From Pomacea canaliculata (taxonomy: Eukaryota > Mollusca > Gastropoda > Architaenioglossa > Ampullariidae), in contig NC_037590.1 of NCBI RefSeq assembly GCF_003073045.1, positions 1,054,001 through 1,118,000 of the forward strand: a DNA stretch of 64,000 nucleotides, written 5' to 3'. Positions 35,822-49,370 of this stretch are shown piece by piece (position 1 is the first letter of the stretch; each line of letters begins with the position of its first letter). The position numbers and the translations under genes were made by a program. The notes below the pieces were generated by a model that ran no database searches, was not told the origin of the DNA, and saw nothing but the letters and a program-made list of their open reading frames with translations.

Positions 35822-38800
35822 ATGAGCTCCGTTGACTTAAAAAATCAAGGTAATAGATTGTTTGCTGCCAGGAAATATGAAGATGCAATACAGTGCTACA
35901 CAAAAGCAATTGTAAGTGGTGTCTGTGCAGAAACAAAATATTACATGTAGTTATGACTAAATATTCATCGATACATTGATTGGGGAGAACTATAAATAAA
36001 TTCGTTTCCGTGTACTTTGGATAGAAGATAGTGATAGGCAGATAGAAAAAACGTGTAATTGCTTTTTGTTTTGTTTTTTTTCAAATGAACATCAATGATG
36101 TATTCTAGTGTAGATATCCCTGTGCTTTTTTTTTTTTAATTGTTGACGAAATTTTCCAGAAATCGAAAAAAAGCGGTCATTGAATATTCCATGCTAGCAG
36201 GTGCCTTATCTGTAAAACTGTGTGTTCGAGCTCACATGTGTGTACATGAGCACACGTTAGCAAATGCCTGCAAATATTTCAACACTATGATTAAAACATT
36301 GTTCTGCTGTTACTACTGTATTACTCGTGATTTTTTTTTAACGTTACAGCCATGAACTTACATGTTAATACATGTTTATACTATTGATACCCATGCATGA
36401 AAGGTTAATTACATACTCTAGAACAGGGATGCACAACCTACGGCCCGCGGGCCATATCCGGCCCGCGACTCGGTGCCATCCGGCCTGCGAAACTTCTGCC
36501 CACAGTGCAGGAAATTGGCATGTTAGTAATAAAAGAAGACATACAAAAAACGAAAAAAAAAAAAGGAAAGAAGTATTTATCCCCACGTAGGGGCGTCTCT
36601 CAATCTTTTTTTCGATGGACGAACATGTCGATTCAGTGCTCCGACTTGGTGTCTCTACGATGAGGCCGGAGATTCAGAAGTTGGTTTCGGGAAAACAACT
36701 TCAAATATCCCACTAATTACTACATAATTAATGGAAAGTACAACTTGTTTCTAATAAAAAATGAAGTGAAGTGGCCCGCGACACGGCTGTCTGAAATGGA
36801 TCTGGCCCGCGACACGGCTGTCCGAAATGGATATGGCCCGCAGGCCGAAAAAGGTTGGGCATCACTGCTCTAGAACATATTTTGGCTCCATGATATATAG
36901 TATTTTCCCTCCATTCAGACAAAAAACCCAGCTACTCCAACATACTACACCAATCGTGCATTATGTTACCTGAAGTTGCGTAGCTGGGAGCTTGCAGTGC
37001 AAGACTGTCATCATGCCTTGGACTTAGACAGATCCTTGGTCAAGGGTCACTTCTTCCTGGGCCAGGCAATGGTTGAGAAGGGCATGTATGATGAGGCAAT
37101 CACACATCTTATGAAAGGTCGTAAATTTTTCCCCCAGTGTCTAATGTTTGTAAAGGGCATTTTAAATTAATGTGACATGTATGCAAGAAGAAAGGAACAT
37201 TCTGACCTGTTTACAGTGATGAGAACAATACTGAATGTGTATTTGTGGACTTTCCTCCCACCACTTTTGTTTGTTCAAATCTTATTTAGCTTTTCTAATA
37301 TTAACACTATCTCAATTACTTATCATGCAAAAACTACACTTCCATAGAAATAAACATATGAGCACGTGTGAAAACTGTATCTCAGTGCATAAAATGCAGT
37401 GTAGTTCATTTTTAGATGTGTCAAAGTAGACATGACATCAGACATTTAAAGACTGCGAAGTATAAGCTGACATTAACTTTCAGTTTTGTCATGCTTTCAG
37501 CCCATGATCTTGCAAAAGAGCAAAAACTGAATTTTGGAGACGAGGTAACTGGTGCACTGCGGCTCGCTAAAAAGCGACGATGGAATATGATTGAAGAGAA
37601 GCGAATTCAACAAGAGATTGCTCTCCAATCTTACTTGAATAAACTTGTCAGTGAAGAGAGAGAGAGGTAAGGAAAGGTACAGCAGCAGTGTAGTGGGTAA
37701 TTTTCTTGATTTATTTATTTTGTAAGATATGCATGGTCCAAGAGGTAACATTTTAGTTTGTTCGGTATATGAAGGTTCTTTCTGAATCAAATTCTTCACA
37801 AAGTGGCTGTGTTGTCTCGGTCATCTGTTAAGCTTAGTTTTTCCTCTCCTTTTCTCTTTTTATTAACAAATACAAAATTAATCTTATAACTTTTTAATGG
37901 CCCCCTTTTCCCCCTGTAAAGAAAACCGTATAACATAATATAGCAGCATATTTATTTTCTTACAATATATCACAGATGTGCCTTATGCCACAAGGTGTAT
38001 CTCTGATAGATGTTATATTATCTGAATGTTATTTAAATAGTTTTTTTAATAGCATTTTCTAATAAACGGAATTTATTCGTTTGATATAAATATTTATTAT
38101 GTATACAGTCCAAACTTTGTTTAAAATATAATCTTATGTGGGCTACTAGAATGAGTTCTATGCTCCACTGGGGGTGATAAGGAATAAAAAGAAGAATAAG
38201 TTCTGAAGCCAGTTATGTGCTTAAAGGCCTAATTCCCCCCCACCCTCAACCTTTCTCCAACAAGAAGGGTTCAACACAAGGGTGAGAGGTGAGATACTTG
38301 TGGGGCCAGATGGAGGCAAATCATATCGCATGACTTCTAGAATAGCAAGTGTTGCATGTACTTCTCACCCCCTCAGCTAGCTCCAACCATTCTTTCCCAA
38401 CTAAAGTAAAAGTTCAATCTTTTTTCAGTAACAAGTTACTCAGCTGCATGCTGCAGAAAGCAGAAAATCCTTACAATTGTATAAAACATGTTGAGTTTGT
38501 TCACAAAGCTATTTTAGTATAAATGTTACAACCATCAGAAACAACAGTCTCTATGGATGTAAATTGTAGATCAGTAAATTTGTAGACTTTGTAATGGTGA
38601 AAGTTATTTTTGTAATTATATTGAGATACCTCTTTTTTTTTGTGTTTGCACTTCCAGGCAAATTGAAGCTGTGAAAAAGGGAGGTCATGACAAAGATACC
38701 ACACAGGAAACTGAGCGAATAGAATATGACCATGTAAGTTGTTTGTACCTGATTAATACTAACTTTAAATTATACCTCAGTAGCTGTTTGGCTTTGAAGT

Positions 38801-40371
38801 GTCTGCTCTTCTTTTTTTCTCTTTTGTAAATGTCAGTTCGGGGTAAGTTGTTTCTACAGTTAGTTGTAAAGGATGTTAACCTGACATTTGTTTTTCAATC
38901 ACGCACAACTGAGAACAAGTTGACAGTGTTGAATGGCAAGATATTTAGATTTTCTATTTGGACCTGATGTACCCTCATTTTGTTTTCACATTATTCAGGC
39001 GGGATGAACAGAGCTCAGTGTTACTTTTTTTTTTCTAATTTCAGGACCTGCGACTAAAAGAGATCAATGAATTATTTGCACAACTTGATGAAAGGAGGCG
39101 GGTAAGTTGGGGAGTTCATGACCCATGCTTTCCTTTAGACTGCTCATTCACATCCTATCAGTTCATTAACCTTGTTAATTTTCTTTCTCCCACAGAAACG
39201 AGAAGTGCCTGACAACCTTTGTGGGCGAATCAGTTTTGAAATCATGCGTGAACCTGTGATCACTCCAAGTGGGATTACATATGACAAAAAAGACATTATT
39301 GAGCATTTACAGGTTTGTATTATTGTGTTTGAATGACATTTAATTTACAGATTTTTGTGTTTCACGTAGTGTTTAGGATAGCATATTTTTTTAAACAATT
39401 ATGTTAGTAGTGAAGGTCTACAAATTCTATAAATAGTTGTTTGTAGTCTCAGGCAGCACTTACAGTCTAGAATTACATGTAGTTTGTAGCAGCCTCCATC
39501 TGGTGAGAATACTGTTCTATGGTTTATAAGTAATAATAACAATAACAAAGTAATAAAATAAATGAGATCAAGAAAAGGCACAGAAAGACATTCAGAAGGA
39601 GAGTGCATTCAGGTCATAAAACGGGAGGGACTTTCCAATCTGTAAAAATCTAGTTTATTTTGGGTTTTTTCCCGTTTCAGGAGAGGTAGAATTATAGTTT
39701 TGTAAATGATCCAATAGTAGACGTTTATCTCTTGAGCTATTTCACTGTTTACTGAATAATGTTGTTGCAAAACAAAATGATACAGAGAAGTCTGTGAAAA
39801 AGATCCAATTGACAAACATAGATAAGGAGTTGTGGCACAGAAGAAAGAAGCCAGGAAACAAGCTCAAGACGGACAATAACATGCAGATCCAAGTAGACAT
39901 GTATGACATAAAGACAAGAACATGTAGATCCAATCAGACATGCCTGACCTAAAGATAATTTTGTGTGGCGGCCTAACATTATCTAAACAGCTTAACTCCT
40001 TGCAGCTTACTTGTCCACATAGAGTTTAAAAAAAAATTCTGAGCAAGAAACCCTGAAGTGTAAAGAATAGCAGTAAGTTAAAAATCTCTTTCTCTGTGCA
40101 AAGAGCAAGATGAGGATGCAATCTGGAGCCATCTTTAGCATAAGTGGGGTTAATTAACAAATCAGTCGGCAGTGATCCTTGTAGCCTCTTTTAATGAGTT
40201 GTTACAACCCTTTCTGAAGCAAGGACATGACTTCCTGTTTGCCAGAGAGTTGGTCACTTTGATCCAGTGACAAGAATGGACCTAACCCAAGATCAGCTGA
40301 TACCCAACCTAGCCATGAAGGAGGTCATTGACAACTTTTTAGAGGCAAACCCTTGGGCTGAGGACTACTGA
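35822..40371 (+). CDS. STUB1: STUB1/CHIP, co-chaperone E3 ubiquitin ligase, complete
   Basis: Seven exons with matching phases: 35822-35911, 36919-37117, 37501-37666, 38658-38733, 39045-39101, 39196-39312, 40246-40371, encoding 276 aa (human CHIP 303). Exons 1-3 form the three TPR repeats (start [59 protein letters not shown]) that clamp the EEVD tails of Hsp70 and Hsp90. Lys7 corresponds to human Lys30. A helical linker follows, with [17 protein letters not shown]. Exons 6-7 are the U-box: [32 protein letters not shown] and [14 protein letters not shown]. His233 and Pro242 match human His260 and Pro269, needed for ligase activity, so the enzyme looks intact. The protein ends WAEDY, as in human (WVEDY). 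It is shorter because the acidic stretch in the human helical hairpin is missing. It tags chaperone clients for degradation in the cytosol. Confidence 0.97.
36424..36867. mobile_element. non-autonomous hAT transposon (MITE), 444 bp
   Basis: Ends are inverted: CAGGGATGCACAACCT on the left and, read inward from the right, CAGTGATGCCCAACCT. The flanks are a perfect 8-bp direct repeat CTCTAGAA (36416-36423 and 36868-36875), the hAT target-site signature. Subterminal GGCCCGCGGGCC-type blocks are typical of one hAT group. Near the right end the unit TGGCCCGCGACACGGCTGTC is duplicated at about 31-base spacing. No transposase is present. It sits in STUB1 intron 1. Confidence 0.9.
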
Positions 40372-40598
40372 TTTCAGCTTCAAGCATCAGTATTCATGAT
40401 GTCGCCTTTTCTCACTGCTGCCTTATCCCATTCCACACTGTGGTAGCTACAGAGCCTGTGGTGTGATCTCATGGTCATGGCTCATAGGTCATAGTGAAGT
40501 CTTTTTATTGTAAGATACACAGTAAGCACATTTCTTAGTATCAAAAAAGGTCTGGGTTGTTGGAACTATGTTTTCTGTGCTCAATTGTTATAGGTCAG

Positions 40599-40604
40599 AA
40601 TAAA
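40599..40604 (+). terminator. candidate poly(A) signal of STUB1
   Basis: AATAAA in CAGAATAAAGGTC, 228 bases after the stop codon, followed by a T-rich stretch. Confidence 0.55.
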
Positions 40605-42389
40605 GGTCTTTGTAAATCTTCAACCCAGTACTTTCTATTAATTGTCATGGTAGTATTATGACATGTTTGTGTGGCTAATGTGTTTAGCACGTGGACAGCA
40701 AAGGCATGCAAGCAAGACTGTGTTAGGAGTGCGTGTAGTAAGACTCAGCCAATGCCATCTTGACGTCCTATATAGTGTGGCTGTTTCATAGTCTCCTTTA
40801 TTTATTTAAATAGATTCCTTGCTTAGAACTAGCATGCAAAGCTGTGACAAGCAAATAATAAAAACATGCTTTTTCTAGTAACATGCTGTGATGATCCAAA
40901 GGAAATAGGATGTGTATATCTGCTTAAAGCATAGATGGCCTAAGACCCTGAGTTCATGTGTCCTTTGTCGAAGTGATTATAAGGATTAGCATTTACAAGA
41001 AGTGTTGACTGTGTGGATATGTGTTGTATGCCTTTGTGCATACATTTTATATTGGCATGATATGATGCATGGAAGAGACATCAGAACTAATCACTAGACT
41101 AAATCTTCTGTGTTGTTGGCCTTGAACATTCTAATAATTCTTTCTTTTCTTTCTGTTGTTGCTTTTTTATCTGTTATATTTTTAATTCTTGCAAGTTGTC
41201 ATTTATCTGTTTCCATTTAAACTAAGAGGGAATGAGGCTGGCTTATATCTTTAAATGTTTACTTAAATTGTAGAGCTAGTTGCAACTTTGTACACAATAG
41301 AAATGTGATTCATACAGAAAAAACACAAAGACAACAGATGACACCAAGTATTAAATCGTAATTCACTTTGTGTGTTGTTTGTAGTTTGGAAATTACATTC
41401 AGGTGAGTATTTTTGTATTGTCATAGAAAGTAACAGACATGATAATGCAGTAGAAGGGTGGTATTGACCATATTTTGGATAATATTTTCTGTGTGGTGTA
41501 AAATGTATTTTGACAGCAACATCTTTGTGAGACACTGTGTAGATCTAGGTGTTCCCTCAGCTGCTTTTTCTTTGTTGCACAGAAGTCCTGCAGTTTTACA
41601 AAATAATAGTTATTTGCAACTGCTTTTACACAATTTTTTTCTTCCAATATTTTCAACTTTTTTATGCAAGAGTTTTTTTAATTGAACTTGTAACAATGTG
41701 TTTTTCTCAGAGGGTTTTTCCTATTGTATACAAGTTATCTTTCAGTGGCAAGTAGTGTGCTGCTTGTTTGTAAATAATAGTATTAATACATTACATCTTT
41801 TCCAGGAGTGCCATAATATAATAAGAATTTGATAATCTTACATGAATCTGAAACCTCAATTAATGAGCAGTTTGCTGCTTTTATTACCGTGGAGAGCTTT
41901 GTCTGCAGGAGTTGGGTCTCTCAATATGGAGCTTAGTTTGTTAACACTTCTCAGTGCGGGTCGCAGGTTCAATGTTGGTCTGCAGCTCGGGATTTCTCTA
42001 CAGATATGAGATTTGTTTGCAGTAGTGAGTGAGCTTGTTTAGCTCAACATAAAATCACTGAGCGATATTTTGAGTTTGGTTCACTTACGTGCAATCACTG
42101 GGGTGCGTAAGTAGTGCCCTTGAAGATGATGATTTGGCAGCATTCTCCGAACTTCTCTTCCCCTACATTCCAGCCAGACACCTGCGCGCTTCGCCTGCTC
42201 CGTCTCCTCACTATTGCTGTCATCAGAACAACCTGCGGTCACAGGAGTTTCAGTTACTGTGCAGCAAAACAGTAGAACTCTCTCCTTCATATGTCGCCGC
42301 TACCCACCCATTGAATATTGTATAATGTCACGAAAACCAATATCATTTGACATGTTACGCTAACAGTGCAGCAGAATCCTACTTCCTTT

Positions 42390-42625
42390 TTCAACTCGCT
42401 CCCTTTTTTTCTTTGGTTGCTACTTGTCTTCCTCTGATGAATCACACTCATATCTCTTGTTACCCGATTCCTTTTTTCGTTTTCTGTTTTTTTATTAGGT
42501 CTTAGTAATTTTGTTCACCGGGTCGTCAGTTCTTCATGAGTGTCGGTGTTTTGTCCCACGCTAAGAGCACGCTCCATACGAGTGTGAGTATGCGCTGTAC
42601 AAATCACATTTTTTATTGTTATGAG
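42390..42625 (+). repeat. dispersed repeat 3' end, copy 2
   Basis: CCACGCTAAGAGCACGCTCC, then ACGAGTGTGAGTATGCGCTG, then TACAAATCACATTTTTTATTG matches the 21.7-kb copy in order and spacing, again after a pyrimidine-rich tract. Confidence 0.6.
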
Positions 42626-43979
42626 CACAACAGGACAGAGAGGCGCAGAAGGCTGGTATCGAAGAATCTGAGTATTTGGGAGACAAAGACAAAACCTTTA
42701 ATCATCGGGGGTGAACGGAAGGTTGAAGAGACTGTGCACACCTAGATCGCAGTCAGTCTGGGGCATGTGAACATTGTTTCCCTGTCATCATTTTGCTTTG
42801 AACGGAGAAGTAAAATGTTTTCGTTTTGTGCATGCTCACTTTCGTATTTGGGTGGTAGGGAGTTAGTATTTTCGTATTCAAGAGTGAATGGCAGTGGCGG
42901 GCAGAGGTGTTTGTGTACACGCTGTAGGTGTGTTTGTAACGAGTCCTACAAGGAGCCGAGTCACTTTGGTCAGATTGGTGAATGTGTGTGAAGTGAACAG
43001 CTAGAGATTGGTGTTGTCACCTTGCATCCCTCTCACGCCGTTTGTAGATGTTTTATTAATGGTTAATAAAGGTGAGGGAAGTCTGCTGTGTGGTGTCAGT
43101 GATGTTGTAACAATACTGAAAGGCACGACATTGCCTTCCTCGCCCAGGGTTTATACAGACTAACAGGGTTTTTGTGGAGAAGTCAGGAGCGTTGACAGTT
43201 TATCCATAAGGTGTGGAACAGTCATGACATTTGGGAAGGCTATCGTACTACAAATAGTTTTGTCGACTACACAGTACGGCGAGAAAATCTATCATCTAGA
43301 CAACATTGTCAACCACAAGGTGTCAATAAATAGTTCTGTAAAGAGACCCATTGAAGAACAGTCAGTAATGTCAGCGACTTGAGAGGTGCACGAGACGGAA
43401 TGTCGTATTCCATTGATTGTATTTTTCATTTATTGCGAGATGCAGGTCTGTTGACAAAAACAGAGAAGGATGCGGGTACAATGAAGTTGCATTGGACCAG
43501 GCGTTGCCATGTGTTTGTTTACACACACTTGACCTGCATCGTTCCTGGGCACGCGCAGCCTCCCTCAGAGACCTTAGCTCGCACCGTGTCCCCCTTAGAG
43601 AAGCGGCTGTGTTTGTGGGGTTGTCTGGCAACAGCTGCCGCGCATCGCTGAACACGGGTGGGCGGGCTGACCTGCACAGCACTGCAAGGTTTGACATCGA
43701 ATGATCGTCGCCCTTCGACAACAGCGCGGCACAACACACACCTTGTTTACCCTCCCGTGTTAACTACCCTACCGTGTTCTCCCTGAGTCACCACACCTAA
43801 GGTGCAGATAAACATGGTAACCGGCGCCGCATGAAAAGTGAGATTATCCCCGACAAAGTTAAAACTAGGTAGGAAGCACAACCATCTGAGCCATACCATT
43901 CAAGAGAAAAGCGAGCAAACTGGAACAAATGCAGAGATGCAGCAAATAAAACAAACTAATGCAATTCAAAATCACATCA

Positions 43980-44110
43980 ACACCACCGCGGAAGACGTGA
44001 GGCTGTTTCCTGTTTCCTCATCTACAACACCAGCTGAATTTTCTTTTACACAACTTTATTGACTTAAAAAAGGCATATGGAGGTGTGTGGCATGTGATGA
44101 GAAAATCGAC
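43980..44110 (+). mobile_element. possible LINE reverse-transcriptase scrap
   Basis: About 44048-44090 reads NFIDLKKAYGGVWHVM, close to the FIDFKKAFDRVWH motif A of LINE reverse transcriptases. Surrounding frames are closed and nothing else of an element is clear. Confidence 0.4.
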
Positions 44111-47100
44111 ATCAAGGGCTCAATCGTGCGTTCATGACGCGCTTATAGAGCTCCGCGCTTCTAACGAGATGTGGGAAACTTTCCACACACTAAGAGCAGA
44201 CCTGGGCAAGAGGCGACCCGTCCTGTCTCTGACCGGCCGCCGCCAGTATTAGATATAGCATACTATACAGTATGGGTAAAGCTGAGTTTAACTATTTTAG
44301 TCCGGCCCTAAAACCATCTCATGTTCTCATGCGCCCTTGGGAATTATTGCCACCTGCTCAAAGTGACCTCTCGTGCATCACCGTCGTTCATCTTAAAGAC
44401 AAAATGGTGTACCTCTTTCCTTCTCGTAAGTCACTTCAAACGTGTTCTCCACGAGAGGTTAAAGACCCATGGATGGTTTTGTGTCTTTGCAAGATGTCGT
44501 AGATTTGTACTGGATATAAACCTAGACTGTAAAAATTTCAGCCTCAAATACTTCAAAATTTCGCTGGCAAAGTGCCATTCTAAATTTGTGCGTAGCAGTT
44601 GTTAGTAACACTAGTAGAGCGATGTCAAGTTCCGATAATCTACTGTCCATTCTCTCTCTCTCTGATTGGTTGATCTGCGGGCAATGTGACTGTGCACAAC
44701 GTGACGAATACATGGTGGGTGAAGTACGTGATACACTACTTATCAAGCGTCGTGATCGCAGGTACGGTCGTAGTGGATTATGTTAATGCTTGGGAGGCTA
44801 AAAATTTAAGGTTAGTTTTATATCTACTGACATCTGAAAACAAACGGCAAACTGTTCAGGTGGATCTCTAACAACACAGACGTCAGGACAGTAAGGGCAA
44901 GCGGAAACACCGAAGTTTCCTTCTTGCACCTTCTTTCTTTGCCAACATTTGGGATTTGTTGAAAATATTTGGATGTGAGTTTAAGCCAAATAGACAAATT
45001 TTGCACCCATGTAACGTCTTTAGAGATGAGGTGTGACGCCTTTTCTCTCAAACACTCTAACCGCACAGCTGAAGTGCTGACAGGTTTCACTGTATCAACC
45101 CACTTACTTATTTACGGTTCCAAGATCCTGCTTTCTTGAAAATTTCATGGCCTTGATTGACTCATTAGGATTATGGATTGGTTATTATTCATTCAAGAAT
45201 TAGAAAATGTTTTGGTTTCGCCGTCAATAGTCGGAGGGCAAGTGCCTGAGATTCCATTCGAGACTTTAATGGTGTGCCTGATTTGCTCAAACTGCAGCGA
45301 GCGTGTGTTTTGACAACAGTTTCAGTATCTTGTCAACTGTGGTGAACCTGTCCACAGCAACATCCAATAGCCGTAAGGTACAGGCTTCAAATGCCGACTG
45401 GCATTTTTGAATTAGATGATACAAGCACAACTCAACAATTTAGATAAAGTGAATGGATATAATTTAAAATATAACATTCATCACAGCATGAAGCAGCAAA
45501 CACGTGAATGAAACTGGGGGTCTGGCACACGTGACAGAGAGGAGGAAGAAATAAGTAATATTGTATCTTATTTATTTTAGCCGTAAGTACTCACCTAAGG
45601 TAAGTCGACACGGAATCTTCGACCACATGCACACACACAAACGTGCCTAAACACAATACAATTAAATTAGCTGATTAGAGACGATTGGGTGTGCCTACTT
45701 GTCTATCAGCTTCTGGAGAAGGTATTGTACTGACAGAAACACACTGACACAGATACACCAACACTGACACCCACACTTGACACATCCACACAGGTCGTGC
45801 AAGACAACCTGTACTATGCCCGCGCCTGTTCCCTTGGCGGCGGTTCTGGCCAGCTCTCCGTATCAGTGGCGGTCTGTACTTACATGACCATTGAAATACA
45901 TCTGTTAGCTCATTTAGAGAAGGCTTGGTGTGCTGAGGTGTCCTAGGTTCTCATTATCAGCTACTGACTAATGCAAATTCAACACACGTACTGACACACA
46001 GATGCACACTGACACACACATGCCACTGAAAACACTAACACACACAAATAGACAACAAGACCAAAAAGTGTTCAGTCAAACTAAACATTGGTTTTTCAGT
46101 AATCAGCCCCGGACAGACTTTATTCACACAGAAGTATGGTTGTTATATTGTAACCCCTTTAAACCCCAAACTGTGTAAATATAAATATGTACAGTATATT
46201 ACGATGTTTAAGTTTCCTGTTTGTCCATTTTACCTCGCGACATTGAGAAAGTGTTCATTGTTTCTGCAAAAGCAGATGTAGCCGTATCTTTAAAACAATG
46301 AACAAACGCTGTTGGTATGTGGGGACATATAGGAACTCGATCTCGTTCAAAACATTACAGAAAGTGAGCTCTCACTCGGTCCACCTGTAGGAGCCTGTTT
46401 TCAATCTATAATATTCAATTTGGCCACTAGGCATCAGCAGTGATGGTGTTAGGTGGACAGTCTATCTATGAGACTGTGCTGACTGCTTGATGTACAATGT
46501 AGTATCTCGGACAGTTTCCTTGCTTCCGGTAAGTGAATGTCTGTCCATGCGGGACACTTTTCTTTGAACTTTGTGGGATGTAACCACATTAAAGCGAAAA
46601 ATTTGTCCTCGATGAGTCCTCACAAATTGGTGAAAAGTAACGATTTTACATCATTATGAGCTCACATTTGCATAGACATTGCCGAGTGCGCTGACTCTGA
46701 TGTGCTCAATCAAATAGAAGCATCTCCGTCTTCAATGTATTGCTTCTCACTGCATGACGAGACTGCACAGCACCACATCAATCCCCATCACAGACACAGA
46801 AAGACGGTAACCTGGTGGACATTCGGATATTCAATGTCTTCCTTGTCCTCATATAACAGAAAAGAGGTTTTCTAAGCAGTCGCGGTTTCGTCTGCTAGTG
46901 TGGAACATTTAGTCTCACAATTTATTAACTTTGCGAAGATCATCCCAGAGTTGAAGTAGGCTTTGTACAGCAGTTTTCCATCCACTCATACATGTAGTTC
47001 GCGAAGTGTTGACAGCATTCGGAAAACTGTTCGTGCAAGAACTGTCTGTGATCTGACTTTTCCGAGATATCATCACGCATATATATAGTGTGGCTGCTAA

Positions 47101-49165
47101 ACTTGCTAAATTGTTGATCAATGCATCACAGAAGCAGTCACTGAGGCTCTTCGATAACATAACGTTATTAACGTGAACGAGGTCGGCGCAAGGCTATGGT
47201 GCGCCCTAACCACCACCACCACACCACCACCCACCCGACCACCAACCACCCACCTCGCCTCCCAAAAGAGAAGCTTTTATCAACAGAATATTGGAATAAT
47301 TATACATTTAGGCTTAACTCCATTTTAATCCACACTTAACTCAAAATTTTAACAATAAACCTATGTTTACATATTACTATTTATGTCCACAGACAATAAT
47401 GCCATTCTATTCGTATACAACGATTTTTGGTGACGAATGAATATTATAACCTAGATGAATGTACATCAAGTGTAATATTCCTTCTTTCCACACAAGCTCA
47501 CCCACTCAGGTTTTTCCCTTGCCTTCCCGGCTACAGACCTCACCAAGCGTGACTGTCACGTGCTAAAGACCAGAGACAGAGCTGGCAGGGATCCGCTCCA
47601 GTCCTTTCAATCGTTCTCTTCTCTCTTCTCTCTTTCTCATTTTACTGACAACTATCAAGTGTCACCGCACCCAGGCCTTTGATGTGTTTAAGTAGGAAAC
47701 TGGTTTTTTTTTTTTGCACCTTTGTCCATCCTGCTAATCTGATCCCACCGGGTGACATATTTATTGCTATATCCTGTCCACCGAACACCTCGGCAGGTAC
47801 TTTCAATGGTTCTCTTCTCTATTACAAAAGAACCAACAAGTAAAACCGCACTGACTATATGTTTGCTGCTAAACAAATAGTACAAAAGTGGTTTTCTACA
47901 AGAGCTCATTATGAATTTACGACCAGAAGTGTCAAAAAAAGGGATGAATAAAATTAAACCTTTTTTTTTAGAGAATTTGTTCTCTGTCACATCGATTGCA
48001 CCCTGATGCAGACAAGCAACCGCAGCACCTTTCTCTGATGATATTCTGCTGTTTGGTCTAAAACTCAAGCTACAACAGCTTCTAGCATCTACAGTTCTAC
48101 ACCACCTAATGGCAGAGCCCCTTTCCAAGAGTACGTTGCACCTGACAGGTGGTCGGGCGGCAACACAAAGTCGTAAAGGTGTCAGTCCTGGTGTCCAGGT
48201 GCTGCCCACACACATTCCACTTCTGGCTCATAGTCCGGCCTGATAGAGTTTGTTGAAAACTAGAGAAGCCTGTAGTCTGTAGGTCTTAATACACATTACT
48301 CTTAATACCAACCTCAAATACTCTGTCAATAGAGCAAAACAACAAGCTATCAGTTCACATTGTATGCAAACAGACGACTCTTAGATATTAAAAAATAAAC
48401 GTTACAATTTGACAAATAAATATAATGATACTTTAATTAAACTGAAAACTATAATTAAATTGACAAATTAATAAAGAAAGTGACGACCATGAGTCACAAC
48501 AGTGATTACAAAACTACAGGTGGTCAGATCTTCTCCCCAGCAGTGTCACCGCTGTACTCAGCTCTAAGGTCAGAGGTCAGTGTTGTTGTCCCAGAACTCA
48601 TCTTCAGTGTTTCCTATGAATAGGTGTGGAACTTCTTCCGACTGAGGCTAGAAGAGAGAAGGGTGAGGCTGGCATGTGTTCCCATCCGTCCTAGGGATCC
48701 ACCCCGACCAGCCCCTTCTCCGTCCACCAACGCCCCTTCTTACTCTCCTCCCTCTACCTCCCTGGGTTAGCTGGTCATTGCAAATGCGCCCCCAGATGAT
48801 TGTGTCTGTCACAAACCTGTTGAGATGTATTTTTTAAAATGTTTTTTTTAATTAGTAAAAGTAATTGTTCGGGTGAGGTGGTAAAGACAGCTATCACTGA
48901 GGCTGTTAGTGTCAACAGTCTGAGGCGTGCCGCGCCATACGAGGATGGCCGGCCGGTCTTTGTGTTAATTAAGTTCTGTTGATAGGTTGTTTGGTGGTTA
49001 CTTTGAACAAAGGAAAGAGTGTGATAGTGTGTTGGATGTGTGTGGTTTGATTGGGGTTTTTCCTTGACGGGAGCGGGGAGAAGGGAGGAGTTTTCTTGGT
49101 GTTGTCAGTGCGTCCGGAGCGGACTGTTTTTGTTTGTAACCAGTCTTGACGGACTTGGTGTTGTT

Positions 49166-49370
49166 GTACAAATCCTGACCAGATTTGTATTGTGTGTGTA
49201 CAAGTCCTGACCAGACTTGGATTGTGTGTACAAGTCCTGACCAGACTTGGATTGTGTGTACAAGTCCTGACCAGACTTGTATTGTGTTGTACAAGTCCTG
49301 ACCAGATTTGGATTATGTGTACAAGTCCTGACCAGACTTGAATTGTGTGTACAAGTCCTGAACCGACTTG
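49166..49370. repeat. 30-bp minisatellite with inverted-repeat core
   Basis: About seven copies of GTACAAGTCCTGACCAGACT plus TGGATTGTGT. Each unit contains CAAGTC-ctgacca-GACTTG, a perfect 6-base inverted repeat with a 7-base loop. The 30-base length keeps several minus-strand frames open over 90-140 codons; these are repeat artefacts. A second, 15-base repeat (CTTGTGAGGTTTTCT) follows at about 49437-49540. Confidence 0.9.

Noticed and set aside
47688-48215. 175-codon minus-strand open frame
   Set aside because: Longest unexplained frame in the gene-poor region, but no domain, signal peptide, codon pattern or neighbouring exon; likely chance.
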